64,000 nt of DNA from Methylobacterium sp. Leaf99 (GTDB lineage Bacteria > Pseudomonadota > Alphaproteobacteria > Rhizobiales > Beijerinckiaceae): positions 62,181 to 126,180 of the forward strand of contig NZ_LMMU01000009.1 in assembly GCF_001422375.1 (NCBI RefSeq), in the 5' to 3' direction. The notes under the pieces were generated by a model. The model saw nothing but the letters and a program-made list of their open reading frames with translations, ran no database searches and was not told where the DNA came from. The position numbers and the translations under genes were made by a program. Shown in pieces: positions 26,470 through 34,822 of the stretch; the stretch's first letter is position 1; the number at the start of each line of letters is the position of its first letter.

Positions 26470-26499
26470 GGTGCCGGCGCGGAAACCCGCGCCGGCACC
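26470..26499 (-). terminator. Hairpin between xoxF and xoxG
   Basis: Perfect 13-bp stem GGTGCCGGCGCGG/CCGCGCCGGCACC with a 4-nt loop, followed on the minus strand by TTTATGATT. It lies 28 bp after the xoxF stop and 77 bp before xoxG. It can act as a partial terminator and as a 3' stabiliser, giving more XoxF than XoxG. Confidence 0.75.
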
Positions 26500-26526
26500 C
26501 TAACCTTCAAAGCTTCGTGCGACCGA

Positions 26527-28329
26527 TTAGTTCGGGAGCGCGAACACGGTCAGCTGACCGCCGAGGTTGGTGTAGTTCGAGAGGGCGGCGTAGCCACCCA
26601 CCGCGCCGAGACCGGCGTTCGGGTCGGTCAGGCCGGCCGCGAGGCCGATGCCGGCCCAGCCACCGACACCCGACAGGATGCCGACGAACTGCTTGCCCTT
26701 GTGCTGGTAGGTCATCACGTTGCCGATGATGCCCGACGGGGTCTTGAACTTGTAGAGCTCCTTGCCGGTCTTGGCATCGACGGCCTTCAGGAAGCCTTCG
26801 AGGGTGCCGTAGAACACCACGTCACCGGCGGTGGCGAGGGCGCCCGACCAAACCGAGAACTGCTCGGCGTTCGACCACTTGATCTTACCACCGATGTTGT
26901 CCCAGGCGATGAAGTTGCCCATGCCGCCGTGGCTGTTGGGGGCCGGGTACATGGCCAGCGTCGCGCCGACGTAGGGCTGGCCCGGGGTGTAGGACACCCG
27001 GAACGGCTCGTAGTCCATGCAGACGTGGTTGGTGGGGACGTAGAACAGCTGGGTCTTCGGCGAGAACGCCGCAGGCTGCTGATCCTTAGTGCCGAGAGCG
27101 GCGGGGCAGATACCCTTGGAGTTGGTATCCTCACCGTTCTGCTCGGTGGAGTACTTGGCCTGGACGAGCGGACGACCGTAGGTCTTCGAGCCCTTGTCCA
27201 TGTCGACCTTGGAGGCCCAGTTCACCACCGGATCGAACTTCTCGGCGACCAGGAGCTCGCCGGTGGCGCGATCGAGGGTGTAGCCGAAGCCGTTACGGTC
27301 GAAGTGGGTGAGGAGCGGACGATCCTTGCCGTCAACCTTCTGATCCGTGAGGATCATCTCGTTGATGCCATCGTAATCCCACTCGTCGTGGGGGGTCATC
27401 TGATAGACCCACTTGGTCATGCCGGTGTCGGGGTTACGCGCGAAAATGGTCATCGACCACTTGTTGTCGCCCGGACGCTGCTTGGGGTTCCAGGTCGAGG
27501 GGTTGCCGGTGCCGTAGTAAACGAGGTCCAGCTTCGGATCGTAGGAGAACCAGCCCCAGGTGCTTCCGCCGCCGGTCTTCCACTGGTCGCCTTCCCAGGT
27601 CTTCACCGAGGAATCCTTGCCGACGGGCTTGCCGAGCGAGGTGGTCTTCTCGCCGTCAATGATCATCTGCTCGTCGGTGCCGACGGAGTAGCCGCGCCAG
27701 ACCTTCTTGCCGGTCTTGGCGTCGTAGGCGGTGACGTGGCCCTGCACGCCGAACTCGCCGCCGGAGATGCCGACGATGATCTTGTCCTTCACGGGCAGGA
27801 CGGTGGCGGTGTTGGTCTCACCCTTCTTGGGGTCGCCGTTGGCGACGGACCAGTTCACCTTGCCGGACTTGGCGTCCAGCGACACCAGGGTGGTGTCGGC
27901 CTGGTGCAGGATGATGTTGCCATCGGCGTAGGCGAGACCACGGTTGACCGTGTCGCAGCACATGACCGGGATGACGCTCGGGTCCTGCTTGGGCTCGTAC
28001 TTCCAGACGATCACGCCGTCCTTGTCGAGGTCGAGGGCGTAGACGATGTTCGGGAAGGGGGTGTGGACGTACATCATGTTGCCTACGACGAGGGGCGAGC
28101 CCTCGTGACCGCGCAGAACGCCGGTCGAGAACGTCCAGGCCACCTGAAGCTGCTTGACGTTGCTGGCGTTGATCTGGTCGAGCTTCGAATAGCGGGTGTT
28201 GCCGTAATCGACGGTCTGAAGGACCTGCTCGGCCGGGTTGGCCGTGCGCTTCAGGACGTCTTCGTTGGCGAGGGCCGGGGCAGAAGCCACCAGGCCGGCG
28301 CCCAGGGCGAGAAGGTGAACCGCTCTCAT
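26527..28329 (-). CDS. xoxF: Lanthanide-dependent methanol dehydrogenase XoxF
   Basis: A 600-residue periplasmic PQQ enzyme oxidising methanol. Signal peptide [21 protein letters not shown]; eight-bladed propeller; adjacent cysteines C124-C125 (VMCCDTV); metal ligands E192 and N276; catalytic D318 and, two residues on, D320 (EWDYDGIN). The second Asp is the known marker of lanthanide enzymes; calcium MxaF has Ala there. PQQ comes from pqqABCDE in this window. Strong ribosome binding site GGAGGAATGC. Codon use is less GC-biased at third positions than in neighbours, a sign of high expression. Confidence 0.97.
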   Translation of the reverse strand: MRAVHLLALGAGLVASAPALANEDVLKRTANPAEQVLQTVDYGNTRYSKLDQINASNVKQLQVAWTFSTGVLRGHEGSPLVVGNMMYVHTPFPNIVYALDLDKDGVIVWKYEPKQDPSVIPVMCCDTVNRGLAYADGNIILHQADTTLVSLDAKSGKVNWSVANGDPKKGETNTATVLPVKDKIIVGISGGEFGVQGHVTAYDAKTGKKVWRGYSVGTDEQMIIDGEKTTSLGKPVGKDSSVKTWEGDQWKTGGGSTWGWFSYDPKLDLVYYGTGNPSTWNPKQRPGDNKWSMTIFARNPDTGMTKWVYQMTPHDEWDYDGINEMILTDQKVDGKDRPLLTHFDRNGFGYTLDRATGELLVAEKFDPVVNWASKVDMDKGSKTYGRPLVQAKYSTEQNGEDTNSKGICPAALGTKDQQPAAFSPKTQLFYVPTNHVCMDYEPFRVSYTPGQPYVGATLAMYPAPNSHGGMGNFIAWDNIGGKIKWSNAEQFSVWSGALATAGDVVFYGTLEGFLKAVDAKTGKELYKFKTPSGIIGNVMTYQHKGKQFVGILSGVGGWAGIGLAAGLTDPNAGLGAVGGYAALSNYTNLGGQLTVFALPN

Positions 28330-28981
28330 GCATTCCTCCGACAAGTCTTGACACCTGGCATCCGCGTATCTCTCGATCTGCGTCCGTCGGTGCGACCTGC
28401 TGTTTGCGACAGGGACAGGGTGCGCTTCCGTAGCGGGCGAAGGAATCGGACAAAACCCTGAGGTTCCGTTCCGCTCCTCCAGGCCGAGGGCCGCTATCCC
28501 TTTGCGGCGCCCCTCGAAACCGAAGCTTGAATGAACTCTAAGAAAAATTCCCGGCCCGTCAACTCGCATTCTGTGGGCTTCATGAGGCTAGGCCGAAGCT
28601 CAGCCGGACGTGACCTTGGTGAATCGCAGGCTAATGCTGCATCGCAAACCATGGTGCGGTGCAAAAACCATGGATCCGTCTTCAAATGGTTTTATCGATC
28701 TGACGCTATCCTATGTGCGGAGCGCATGGTTTGGCGTGGATCCGGACTTGCCTCCGCGTAGACGCCGGCTCCTAGATGCGCGCATCTTGGTATTTGGTAT
28801 TTCAGTTTGAGCGCCGTCGAGCGTAAGCAGGATAATGCATCGGCAGTTTGCCGCGGCCGCGCGATCGGGCAGTGGCGGAATCGGCGGGATCGACGGCTTC
28901 TGGCAATGATGCGTTGTCTCGCCGCATCGCGTCGTCCCGCCGTTTCTCGGGGACGGACGCGCCCGGAACGGTCCCATTCGC
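28330..28981. other. 650-bp region upstream of xoxF
   Basis: No credible gene. Bases 28600-28800 are AT-richer than the surroundings and contain AAACCATGG at 28646-28654 and again at 28665-28673 (19 bp apart), and a reversed partial copy CATGGTTT at 28725-28732. This is a reasonable place for the xoxF promoter and its regulator sites. The part near 28860-28980 is GC-rich and featureless and ends at the ABC gene. Confidence 0.5.
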
Positions 28982-29737
28982 TCAGACGGCGATGATTCCG
29001 GGGTAGCGCGCCGCGAGGTCGGCCCGGGTCGCGTCGGTCCAGGCCCGGTCGCGCATGTCCCGCGGCCGGCCGAGGGGCACCGTGGCGACGAGGCTCGCCG
29101 GCCGGGCCGAGACGAGGACGAGGCGGTCGGCGATGGCGATAGCCTCGGCGACGTTGTGGGTCACCATCAGGACGCCCATCCCGGTGCCGGTGACGCTGCC
29201 GACCACGAGGGCGCGCAGGGCCGCCGCCGAGGCGTCGTCGAGGGAGACGAACGGCTCGTCGAGGACGAGGATGCGGGGCGCCTGGGCGAGGGCGCGGGCC
29301 AGGGCGACGCGCCGGGCCATGCCCAGCGACAGGGCGCCGGGATAGCGCCGCCGCCACGGGGTCAGGCCGAGGGACTCGAACAGGGCGTCGAGATCGCGGC
29401 CGCGCGCGGGGCGCGGCAGGGCGAGGCGCACGTTCTGCTCCACGCTGCGCCACGGCAGCAGGCGCGGCTCCTGGAACACCATGGCGATGCCGGCGGCCGC
29501 CGGATCGGGGGTCACGCTGCCGTCGTAGGCGGTGTCGAGGCCGAGCAGGATGCGCAGGGTCGTGGTCTTGCCCGCCCCCGAGGGGCCGATGAGGCAGGTG
29601 ATCTCCTTCGCCCGGACGGTGAAGGCGAGGTTGCGCACGGCGGCGACCGGCTCGGGGCCGCCGGCGCCGTAGACCTTCGCGCGGATGTCGACCGTTAGGG
29701 CCGCCCCCGCGGCGGCGTTATCGCCAGCGTCGCACAT
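28982..29737 (-). CDS. ABC transporter ATPase (nitrate/taurine type)
   Basis: A 251-residue ATPase of the SsuB/TauB family: Walker A GPSGAGKTT, Q-loop VFQEPRLLPW, signature SLGMARRVALARAL (LSGG-like), Walker B ILVLDEP and switch H in MVTHN. It drives import through the permease encoded just upstream, overlapping it by 20 bp. The set SBP-permease-ATPase lies directly upstream of xoxF on the same strand; homologues beside xoxF in Methylobacterium have been linked to lanthanide methanol growth, with the substrate unsettled. Confidence 0.88.
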   Translation of the reverse strand: MCDAGDNAAAGAALTVDIRAKVYGAGGPEPVAAVRNLAFTVRAKEITCLIGPSGAGKTTTLRILLGLDTAYDGSVTPDPAAAGIAMVFQEPRLLPWRSVEQNVRLALPRPARGRDLDALFESLGLTPWRRRYPGALSLGMARRVALARALAQAPRILVLDEPFVSLDDASAAALRALVVGSVTGTGMGVLMVTHNVAEAIAIADRLVLVSARPASLVATVPLGRPRDMRDRAWTDATRADLAARYPGIIAV

Positions 29738-30455
29738 GGGCTTCGAGGCGCTGGAGGACGAGGATGTCGATGGCGATCATCACGCTCATGAACACGATGC
29801 TGTAGCCGACGATGGCCGCCACGTTCAGGCTCTGGACGAAGTAGTAGTTGATGGCGAACCCGACCCCGTTGGGGCGGCCCAGCAGCTCGATCACCAGGAC
29901 GATCTTCCAGGCGAGCGACAGGCCCGAGCGGGCGGCCGCCACGGCGAAGGGCTGGAGCTGGGGCACCAGCACGTGGGCGATCCAGGTGCGGCGGTCGAAG
30001 CGGTAGGTCCGGGCCATCTCCTCGAGCTGCGGGTCGAGGCCGCGTGCGCCCTCGCGCAGGATCACCGCCACGTTGGGCAGCTTGTTGAGCACCACGGCCA
30101 GCACCGCCGCGCCCTCGTTGAGGCCGACCCAGATGTAGGCCAGCACGGTGATGACCAGGGCCGGGGTGTTGAGCAGGATGAGGAGCGGCGTGTCGAGGAC
30201 GAGGTTGAGGCGGCGCGACCGCCCCAGCGCAATGCCCAGCAGCACGCCGAGCACCATGGCCAGCACGAAGGAGACGCCCACCCGGGCAAGGGTGATGCCG
30301 ACGTTCCACCACAGGTCGCCCGAGGCCCATTCGCTCCGGATGAAGGCAAGGATCGCCAGGGGCGCCGGCAGCAGCCGCGAGCCGGCGGCGACGGCGGCGG
30401 CCTGCCACCCGGCCAGCAGGACGAGGACCGAGACGAGACGGGTGGCGAACCCCAT
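29718..30455 (-). CDS. ABC transporter permease (BPD type)
   Basis: A 245-residue inner-membrane permease with about six TM helices: FATRLVSVLVLLAGWQAAAV, SFVLAMVLGVLLGIALG, TPALVITVLAYIWVGL and IVGYSIVFMSVMIAIDIL. The EAA-like loop is EGARGLDPQLEEMARTYRFD. SsuC/TauC family. ATPase gene overlaps its 3' end. The start region is duplicated in tandem (18-bp units, 30445-30480): the upstream copy has ATG then a TAG after four codons, so translation should use ATG 30455. Confidence 0.87.
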   Translation of the reverse strand: MGFATRLVSVLVLLAGWQAAAVAAGSRLLPAPLAILAFIRSEWASGDLWWNVGITLARVGVSFVLAMVLGVLLGIALGRSRRLNLVLDTPLLILLNTPALVITVLAYIWVGLNEGAAVLAVVLNKLPNVAVILREGARGLDPQLEEMARTYRFDRRTWIAHVLVPQLQPFAVAAARSGLSLAWKIVLVIELLGRPNGVGFAINYYFVQSLNVAAIVGYSIVFMSVMIAIDILVLQRLEAHVRRWR

Positions 30456-30480
30456 GGGCTAGACGGACCCCATGGACTAG
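30445..30480 (-). repeat. 18-bp tandem duplication of the permease start region
   Basis: Minus strand units CTAGTCCATGGGGTCCGT and CTAGCCCATGGGGTTCGC match at 15 of 18 positions. Both contain ATGGGG; the first reads into TAG after four codons, the second is the permease start. Confidence 0.85.
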
Positions 30481-30504
30481 AAATGCGCCGGGGCGCGGGC
30501 CCCG

Positions 30505-31488
30505 TCAGCCATTGGCGGTGCCGTCGTAATACAGGCCCGGCGGCAGGGTGGTGCCGGTACCGACGAGGCGTTCGCCGCCGAGGCGGGCCAGCACGCCGTA
30601 GAGCCGCTCGCCGTCGGCGCGCTCCACGGCCAGGGGCCGGCGCGGAATGCCCGCGAGGAAATCGCGCTTGAGGGCCTCGAAGGTCGCTTCGTCCTCCGCC
30701 GCCATGAGGGGGCGGACCACGTCCCAGGCCGAGGCGTCCTGGGCGAGCATGTCCTTGGCCGCCTTCGAGGCGCGGGTGAAGCCGGCCACCGCCTCGGGCT
30801 TGGCCCCGAGGGTCTCGCCCGCGAACAGGTAGCCGATGAGGGCCATGGAGCCCGTGGCGCCGAAGGCCCGCATGATGTCGTCGGAGCCGATGAGGCGGCG
30901 GAAGCCCTTGGGCTCCAGGCGGGCGCAATAGGTCCAGTACAGGAGCCCGGCATCGAGCTCGCCCTGCTCCAGCTTGAGCGCCAGCAGGGGCGGCGCTCCG
31001 AACGCGATGGTGGCCTCGGTCTCGAGATCGAGGCCGGCGGTGTCGCGGGCCTGGGCCTTGAGCAGCAGCCAGTTCTTGTCCAGGGGTCCGCCGGCGACGC
31101 CGAGGCGCTTGCCCTTGAGGTCCTTGAGGGTGGCGATGGGGCTGTTGCCCGGCACCATCAGCGAGCCCTCGGTGGTGGAGTACGGGAAGAAACGCATGCT
31201 CCGCCCCTCGTTGCCGAGGCGGGCCGCCCAGAGCAGGTCGCCCACGATGGTGTCGACCTGACCGCCCTGGAAGGCGATGCGGGCGGCGTCGTTGCCGGCG
31301 AGCTTGACGACGTCGAGGGTGAAGCCGTGGGCCGCGTCGAGGCCGCGCGCCTTGATCAGGGCGGCCTCCCACGAGACCGTGCCGAAGGGCAGGCTTCCCA
31401 CCGAGACCCTCGGGGCACTCGCATGGGCCGAGCGGCCGACCAGGGGCAGCCACGCCGCCGTCGCGAGCAATCCGCGCCGTGACAGCAT
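30505..31488 (-). CDS. ABC transporter substrate-binding protein
   Basis: A 327-residue binding protein with a Tat-like signal (MLSRRGLLATAAWLPLVGRS, then AHA). The body is of the NMT1/SsuA type: VSVGSLPFGTVSWEAALIKA, FQGGQVDTIVGDLLWAA, DLKGKRLGVAGGPLDKNW and LEQGELDAGLLYWTY. It would bind a small organic molecule in the periplasm and feed the permease/ATPase encoded downstream. A 25-bp dyad sits 16 bp before its start. Possible roles near xoxF: lanthanide chelate, PQQ-related compound or substrate import; none can be chosen from sequence. Confidence 0.87.
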   Translation of the reverse strand: MLSRRGLLATAAWLPLVGRSAHASAPRVSVGSLPFGTVSWEAALIKARGLDAAHGFTLDVVKLAGNDAARIAFQGGQVDTIVGDLLWAARLGNEGRSMRFFPYSTTEGSLMVPGNSPIATLKDLKGKRLGVAGGPLDKNWLLLKAQARDTAGLDLETEATIAFGAPPLLALKLEQGELDAGLLYWTYCARLEPKGFRRLIGSDDIMRAFGATGSMALIGYLFAGETLGAKPEAVAGFTRASKAAKDMLAQDASAWDVVRPLMAAEDEATFEALKRDFLAGIPRRPLAVERADGERLYGVLARLGGERLVGTGTTLPPGLYYDGTANG

Positions 31489-31504
31489 AGGCGGTCCCTC
31501 CCTT

Positions 31505-31529
31505 ATTCTGTTGAGAGTCTCAATAGAAT
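31505..31529. promoter_or_regulatory. 25-bp dyad upstream of the xox-linked ABC transporter
   Basis: ATTCTGTTGAGA, G, TCTCAATAGAAT: 12-bp arms with one mismatched pair (G/T side) around a single centre base, in an AT-rich spot 17 bp upstream of the binding-protein start. The form is that of a dimeric repressor operator; it does not match the Fur or Irr sites I know. Confidence 0.6.
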
Positions 31530-31667
31530 GTCCCGGTTCGGCCGTCCACCGGCGCGGCCGCGGCCGCCCTGAGGCGAAACGGCCCGCGATCTTGCGCGGC
31601 GTTCCGGCCCGTCGCAGGGTCGCCGGCGGGACCCGGCCGATGGGGCCGGGCAACGGGAGATCCGACC

Positions 31668-32045
31668 ATGGCCGAACCGCGTGACGGCGTCCTCGACGAC
31701 GCCACCATCGAGGCGCGCCTCAAGACCGAACTGCCGGCCTGGCGCCTGGAGGACGGCTGGATCAAGCGCACCTACAAGACCGCCGGCTGGAAGAGCACCC
31801 TCATGGTCATCAACACCGTGGGGCACCTGGCGGAGGCCGCCTGGCACCACCCCGACCTCACGGCGTCCTATGCCTGGGTCGAGGTCCGCTTGACCAACCA
31901 CGCCGCCAAGGGCGTCACCGAGAAGGATTTCGCCCTGGCGCGGAAGATCGAGGAGGTGGTGGGCTGGCAGCCCGGCACCGAGGGCGGCGCCCTGGAGGGT
32001 ACGCCCACGGACCCGCGCTTCGCCTACATCAAGCACGAGAAGTGA
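31668..32045 (+). CDS. Pterin-4a-carbinolamine dehydratase-like protein
   Basis: A 125-residue PhhB/DcoH-fold protein: EARLKTELPAWRLEDGWI and HHPDL (in AEAAWHHPDLTASYAWVEV) with the two catalytic-type histidines, then TNHAAKGVTEKDFALA. Classic members dehydrate 4a-hydroxy-tetrahydrobiopterin; in bacteria without aromatic hydroxylases they may serve other pterin steps (moco or cofactor repair). A C-terminal extension PTDPRFAYIKHEK is longer than in the shortest family members. Convergent with no operon partner. Confidence 0.85.
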   Translation: MAEPRDGVLDDATIEARLKTELPAWRLEDGWIKRTYKTAGWKSTLMVINTVGHLAEAAWHHPDLTASYAWVEVRLTNHAAKGVTEKDFALARKIEEVVGWQPGTEGGALEGTPTDPRFAYIKHEK

Positions 32046-32344
32046 TCGATCGGCCCGGCTCCCGCCCCCCCTTTCCCGAACGCCTGGAGCGCAGCGGAAG
32101 GTGATCCGGGACCCAGCGCGCGAAGGACCGCGTCAGCGGTTCGATCCGACCGGCGCTGAGTTCCCGGACGCTTCGCGGCTCCCTGTGCTGGCCCCCGGAT
32201 CGGGCTCCGCTGCGCTGCGCCCGTCCGGGGAAGGGCGCGGCTCCTACCAAATCCGTCTGTTCCCGTCGGGACAGCGGGTTCGGGCCTCGCTCGGACGCCG
32301 CGTGGGCGTGATGGTCCCAGCTCCGCTCATCGATCGGAGCGTGA
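32046..32344. other. 300-bp intergenic region
   Basis: No gene seen. The sequence is GC-rich with BIME-like pieces: GAGCGCAGCGGAAGGTGATC near 32087-32106 and CCCGGATCGGGCTCCGCTGC near 32196-32215, of the kind scattered between genes in this genus. A final ATCGATCGGAGCGTGATCAC stretch precedes the minus-strand gene end. Confidence 0.4.
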
Positions 32345-32566
32345 TCACTCGGCCCCCTTCACCCGGCGGCACTCGGTCTTGAGGTAGCTGGTCTTGCCGA
32401 TTTCGTCGCGCAGGTCCGTGCGGGCGATGATCTCCTGCCAGCCGTTGGTGCAGCCGAGCTCGTTGGTGACGCGGACCTTGCGGACCTCGCTCGCCGTCTC
32501 GTCGGTGCAGGCCTCGATGGGGATGCCGTTGGCGCAGACGAGGACGACGGCGATGAAGGCGTTCAC
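32345..32566 (-). CDS. Small cysteine-containing hypothetical protein
   Basis: A 73-residue protein from GTG 32566: hydrophobic start NAFIAVVLVCANGI, then IEACTDETASEVRKVRV, ELGCTNGWQEIIAR and TECRRVKGAE, with four cysteines. Probably anchored or exported by its short hydrophobic segment. The arrangement parallels the protein at 15010-15216. It sits downstream of the phosphoesterase gene on the same strand (57 nt apart). Function unknown. Confidence 0.6.
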   Translation of the reverse strand: MNAFIAVVLVCANGIPIEACTDETASEVRKVRVTNELGCTNGWQEIIARTDLRDEIGKTSYLKTECRRVKGAE

Positions 32567-32623
32567 GGGCGGGCTCCGGTTCTCACGTGCGTCTCAGGGT
32601 ACGCGCCGCGCCGGGTCCGGGTT

Positions 32624-33469
32624 TCAGCCGACCTCCAGGATCGTGTCGGGCGAGAAGGTCTTGCCCTCCACGGGGTTGGCGACCCAGCGGGTGCGCCCGA
32701 CCCGCAGGTCGTGCGCCGCGTGGAAGTGCCCCGAGATCCACAGGTCCGGCCGGACGGCGTCGGGCAGGTCGTCCAGCACCGTGGTGGCGTAGAACGCCGG
32801 CAGCCACCACGGCACGCCCGGCGCCCCGCGAAACGCGTCCGCCGCCGCCGTGCCGGCGGGGTGGTGGGTGAGGCACACCGTCGGGCCCTCGTGCGGGACC
32901 GACAGGGCGGCGACCAGGGCCGCGCGCTCCCGCTCATGGGCCGCCATGGCGTCCGCCGGCGACCAGACCGAGCCGTCGCCGTTGCGGATGGCGCCGCGGA
33001 ACTCGCGGGAGCCGGTGACGGGGTCGGTCATGCGCGCGGCGGCGTAGGCGACGGGATCGGCGGGCCGGTCGGCCGTGCCGTCCGTGAGCCAGCGCCCGGC
33101 GAGGCGCCAGTCGCTCCACAGGGTGGTGCCGACGAAGCGCACGCCGTCGCGGATCACGGCGGCGCCCGCCTGGAGCAGGTGGATCGTGTGCCCCGCCCCG
33201 TTGAGGCGCGTCACCTCGGCCTCCAGGGCGGCGAGGAGCTCGGGCGCGGTGCGGCCGTCGCCGGTGGGGGCGTAGCGCTCGTGGTTGCCCGGCACCAGGA
33301 CGATGGGCCGCCCCTGTGCCAGGGCCACGAGGGCGGCCAGGCCCCGCTCGGGATGGCCCTCCCACAGGTCGCCGGCGCAGGCCAGCACGTCGAAGGCCGG
33401 GCGCGGCGGCGGGATCACGTCGAGGCGGCGGCGCTCGAGGTGCAGGTCGGAGATCGGAAAGAGGCGCAT
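32624..33469 (-). CDS. Calcineurin-like metallophosphoesterase
   Basis: A 281-residue phosphoesterase with the full metal-site series: ISDLHLERR (DxH), CAGDLWEG (GDxx), VPGNHERYAP (GNHE), CLTHHPAG and SGHFHAAHDL (GHxH). Two metal ions and phosphodiester or monoester hydrolysis are expected; the substrate is unknown. It follows the CDF-like gene by 5 nt on the same strand, so the two are likely co-transcribed. Confidence 0.85.
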   Translation of the reverse strand: MRLFPISDLHLERRRLDVIPPPRPAFDVLACAGDLWEGHPERGLAALVALAQGRPIVLVPGNHERYAPTGDGRTAPELLAALEAEVTRLNGAGHTIHLLQAGAAVIRDGVRFVGTTLWSDWRLAGRWLTDGTADRPADPVAYAAARMTDPVTGSREFRGAIRNGDGSVWSPADAMAAHERERAALVAALSVPHEGPTVCLTHHPAGTAAADAFRGAPGVPWWLPAFYATTVLDDLPDAVRPDLWISGHFHAAHDLRVGRTRWVANPVEGKTFSPDTILEVG

Positions 33470-33474
33470 GGGGG

Positions 33475-34071
33475 TCAGGAGATCGCGTTCGCCGCGCGCC
33501 ATTCCGCGCGGGCCGCCCGGAGAATGTCGCCGGCCGAGTCCGCGTTGAGGATCGCGATGCCGGCGGCCGCGACGAGGTCGGGCCAGGGCGACAGGGTCAG
33601 GGCGGTGAGCAGGCCGGCGGCAATGATGGCGAGGTTGGCGTAGGCGTCGTTGCGGGCCGAGAGGTAGGCCGCCCGGGTCAGGCTGCCGCCGCCGTCGCGG
33701 TGGCGCGCCAGCATGGCGGCGCAGGCGAGGTTGACGGCCAGCGCCGCGAGGCCCGTGAGGGTCAGCGCCAGGGGGGCGGGCGGCGTCAGGTCCGAGAATT
33801 TCTCGTAGGCCGCGTAGGCGGTGGCGAGCCCCGGGATCACCAGGATGCCGGCCAGCACCATGCCGAGGCGGGCCCGGTTGCGCACGCTCCAGCCGATGCC
33901 GGCGAAGATGAGGAGGTTGATGGCCGCGTCCTCGAGGAAGTCGAGGCTGTCGGCGATGAGGGCGATGGAGCCGATGGCGAGCGCCACGGCGATCTCGATG
34001 CCGAAGGAGCCGAGGTTCAGACCCGCGACCCGGGCGACGACGGGGCGGAGCGCGGGGGCGGGCTGGGTCAC
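33475..34071 (-). CDS. Cation-efflux (CDF-like) membrane protein
   Basis: A 198-residue membrane protein with about five to six TM helices: VALAIGSIALIADSLDFLED carries the CDF-type metal-binding Asp residues (HSxxD/DSxxFxxD pattern), followed by INLLIFAGIGW, MVLAGILVIPGLATAY and a second NDAYANLAIIAAGLLTAL with N/D ligands. It lacks the C-terminal cytoplasmic domain of full CDF exporters (about 300 residues), so it belongs to the short class. Start is GTG 34071. Likely divalent metal transport. Confidence 0.75.
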   Translation of the reverse strand: MTQPAPALRPVVARVAGLNLGSFGIEIAVALAIGSIALIADSLDFLEDAAINLLIFAGIGWSVRNRARLGMVLAGILVIPGLATAYAAYEKFSDLTPPAPLALTLTGLAALAVNLACAAMLARHRDGGGSLTRAAYLSARNDAYANLAIIAAGLLTALTLSPWPDLVAAAGIAILNADSAGDILRAARAEWRAANAIS

Positions 34072-34159
34072 GGTGCGGTCCTCGTAGCCGGCGCCTCATC
34101 GCCGATGCGTGCCGTCCTGTCGAGGGCGGACCCGTCGAGGGGGGCGGCCCGCGACCGGT

Positions 34160-34585
34160 TCAGCTCCCGCGGGAGATGCGCCGGTTGCGCACGTCCTTCA
34201 GGGCGCGCCGGTGCACGGCGGCCACGACCGGCGGCACCGGCTCGGGCCGGGGGACGCCTTTCATGCGGACCGAGGCCGACAGGGCCGGGTGGACCCGTGG
34301 GTCGTGCGGCAGGGCCGAACGGGCCGGCACGGTTTCCCACTGGCCCGCTACGGCCGCAGGCATCGCGGGCTGGCGCATCCTGCCCCGGTGGCCCTTGCGC
34401 GACCGCGGCAGTTTCGGCGTGTGGAAGGCGTCGACCGCGAAGGCGACCAGGGATGCCGCGAGGCAGCCGCAGGCTAGGCCGAGGATGTCGGGTCGCGCTC
34501 CCTCGCTCGTCATCAGGGCGACGAGGCCCGTGAGGGAGAGCGCCGCCCCGACATGGCGGGGCGCAAAAAGATCTGGATCGGCCAT
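34160..34585 (-). CDS. Small membrane hypothetical protein
   Basis: A 141-residue protein: two hydrophobic helices near the N-terminus (HVGAALSLTGLVALM and ILGLACGCLAASLVAFAVDA) and a basic, Pro-rich C-terminal half (KLPRSRKGHRGRMRQ ... RRALKDVRNRRISRGS). Probably an inner-membrane protein with a cationic cytoplasmic tail. No family recognised. It precedes the CDF-like gene on the same strand with an 88-bp gap. Confidence 0.5.
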   Translation of the reverse strand: MADPDLFAPRHVGAALSLTGLVALMTSEGARPDILGLACGCLAASLVAFAVDAFHTPKLPRSRKGHRGRMRQPAMPAAVAGQWETVPARSALPHDPRVHPALSASVRMKGVPRPEPVPPVVAAVHRRALKDVRNRRISRGS

Positions 34586-34822
34586 GCCGGGCAGCGTACG
34601 GCACGAGGGTTCACGAACCCGTGAAGACGGCCGTTCCATTTGTACCCAACGGCCGCTTGTGTACCCAACGCCTCTCGGGCCCCGGCCCCCCTCCGCGCGG
34701 CCGGAGACTGGATTTGGCCGCGCGCCTGTGCGAGGCGACAAAGGGATCTTCGGCGCGGCGAACGGGCGCGCCGTCAGCGCGGGCGATCCCCGCGTGCCAC
34801 GAATGAGACGGGGGAACTGCCC

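Noticed and set aside
26527..28329. Calcium methanol dehydrogenase MxaF
   Set aside because: The WDYDG motif with the extra Asp and the xoxG/xoxJ neighbours show XoxF; no mxaI is seen.
28531..28810. Small plus-strand open frames upstream of xoxF
   Set aside because: No ribosome binding site, no family similarity, and they lie where the xoxF promoter is expected.
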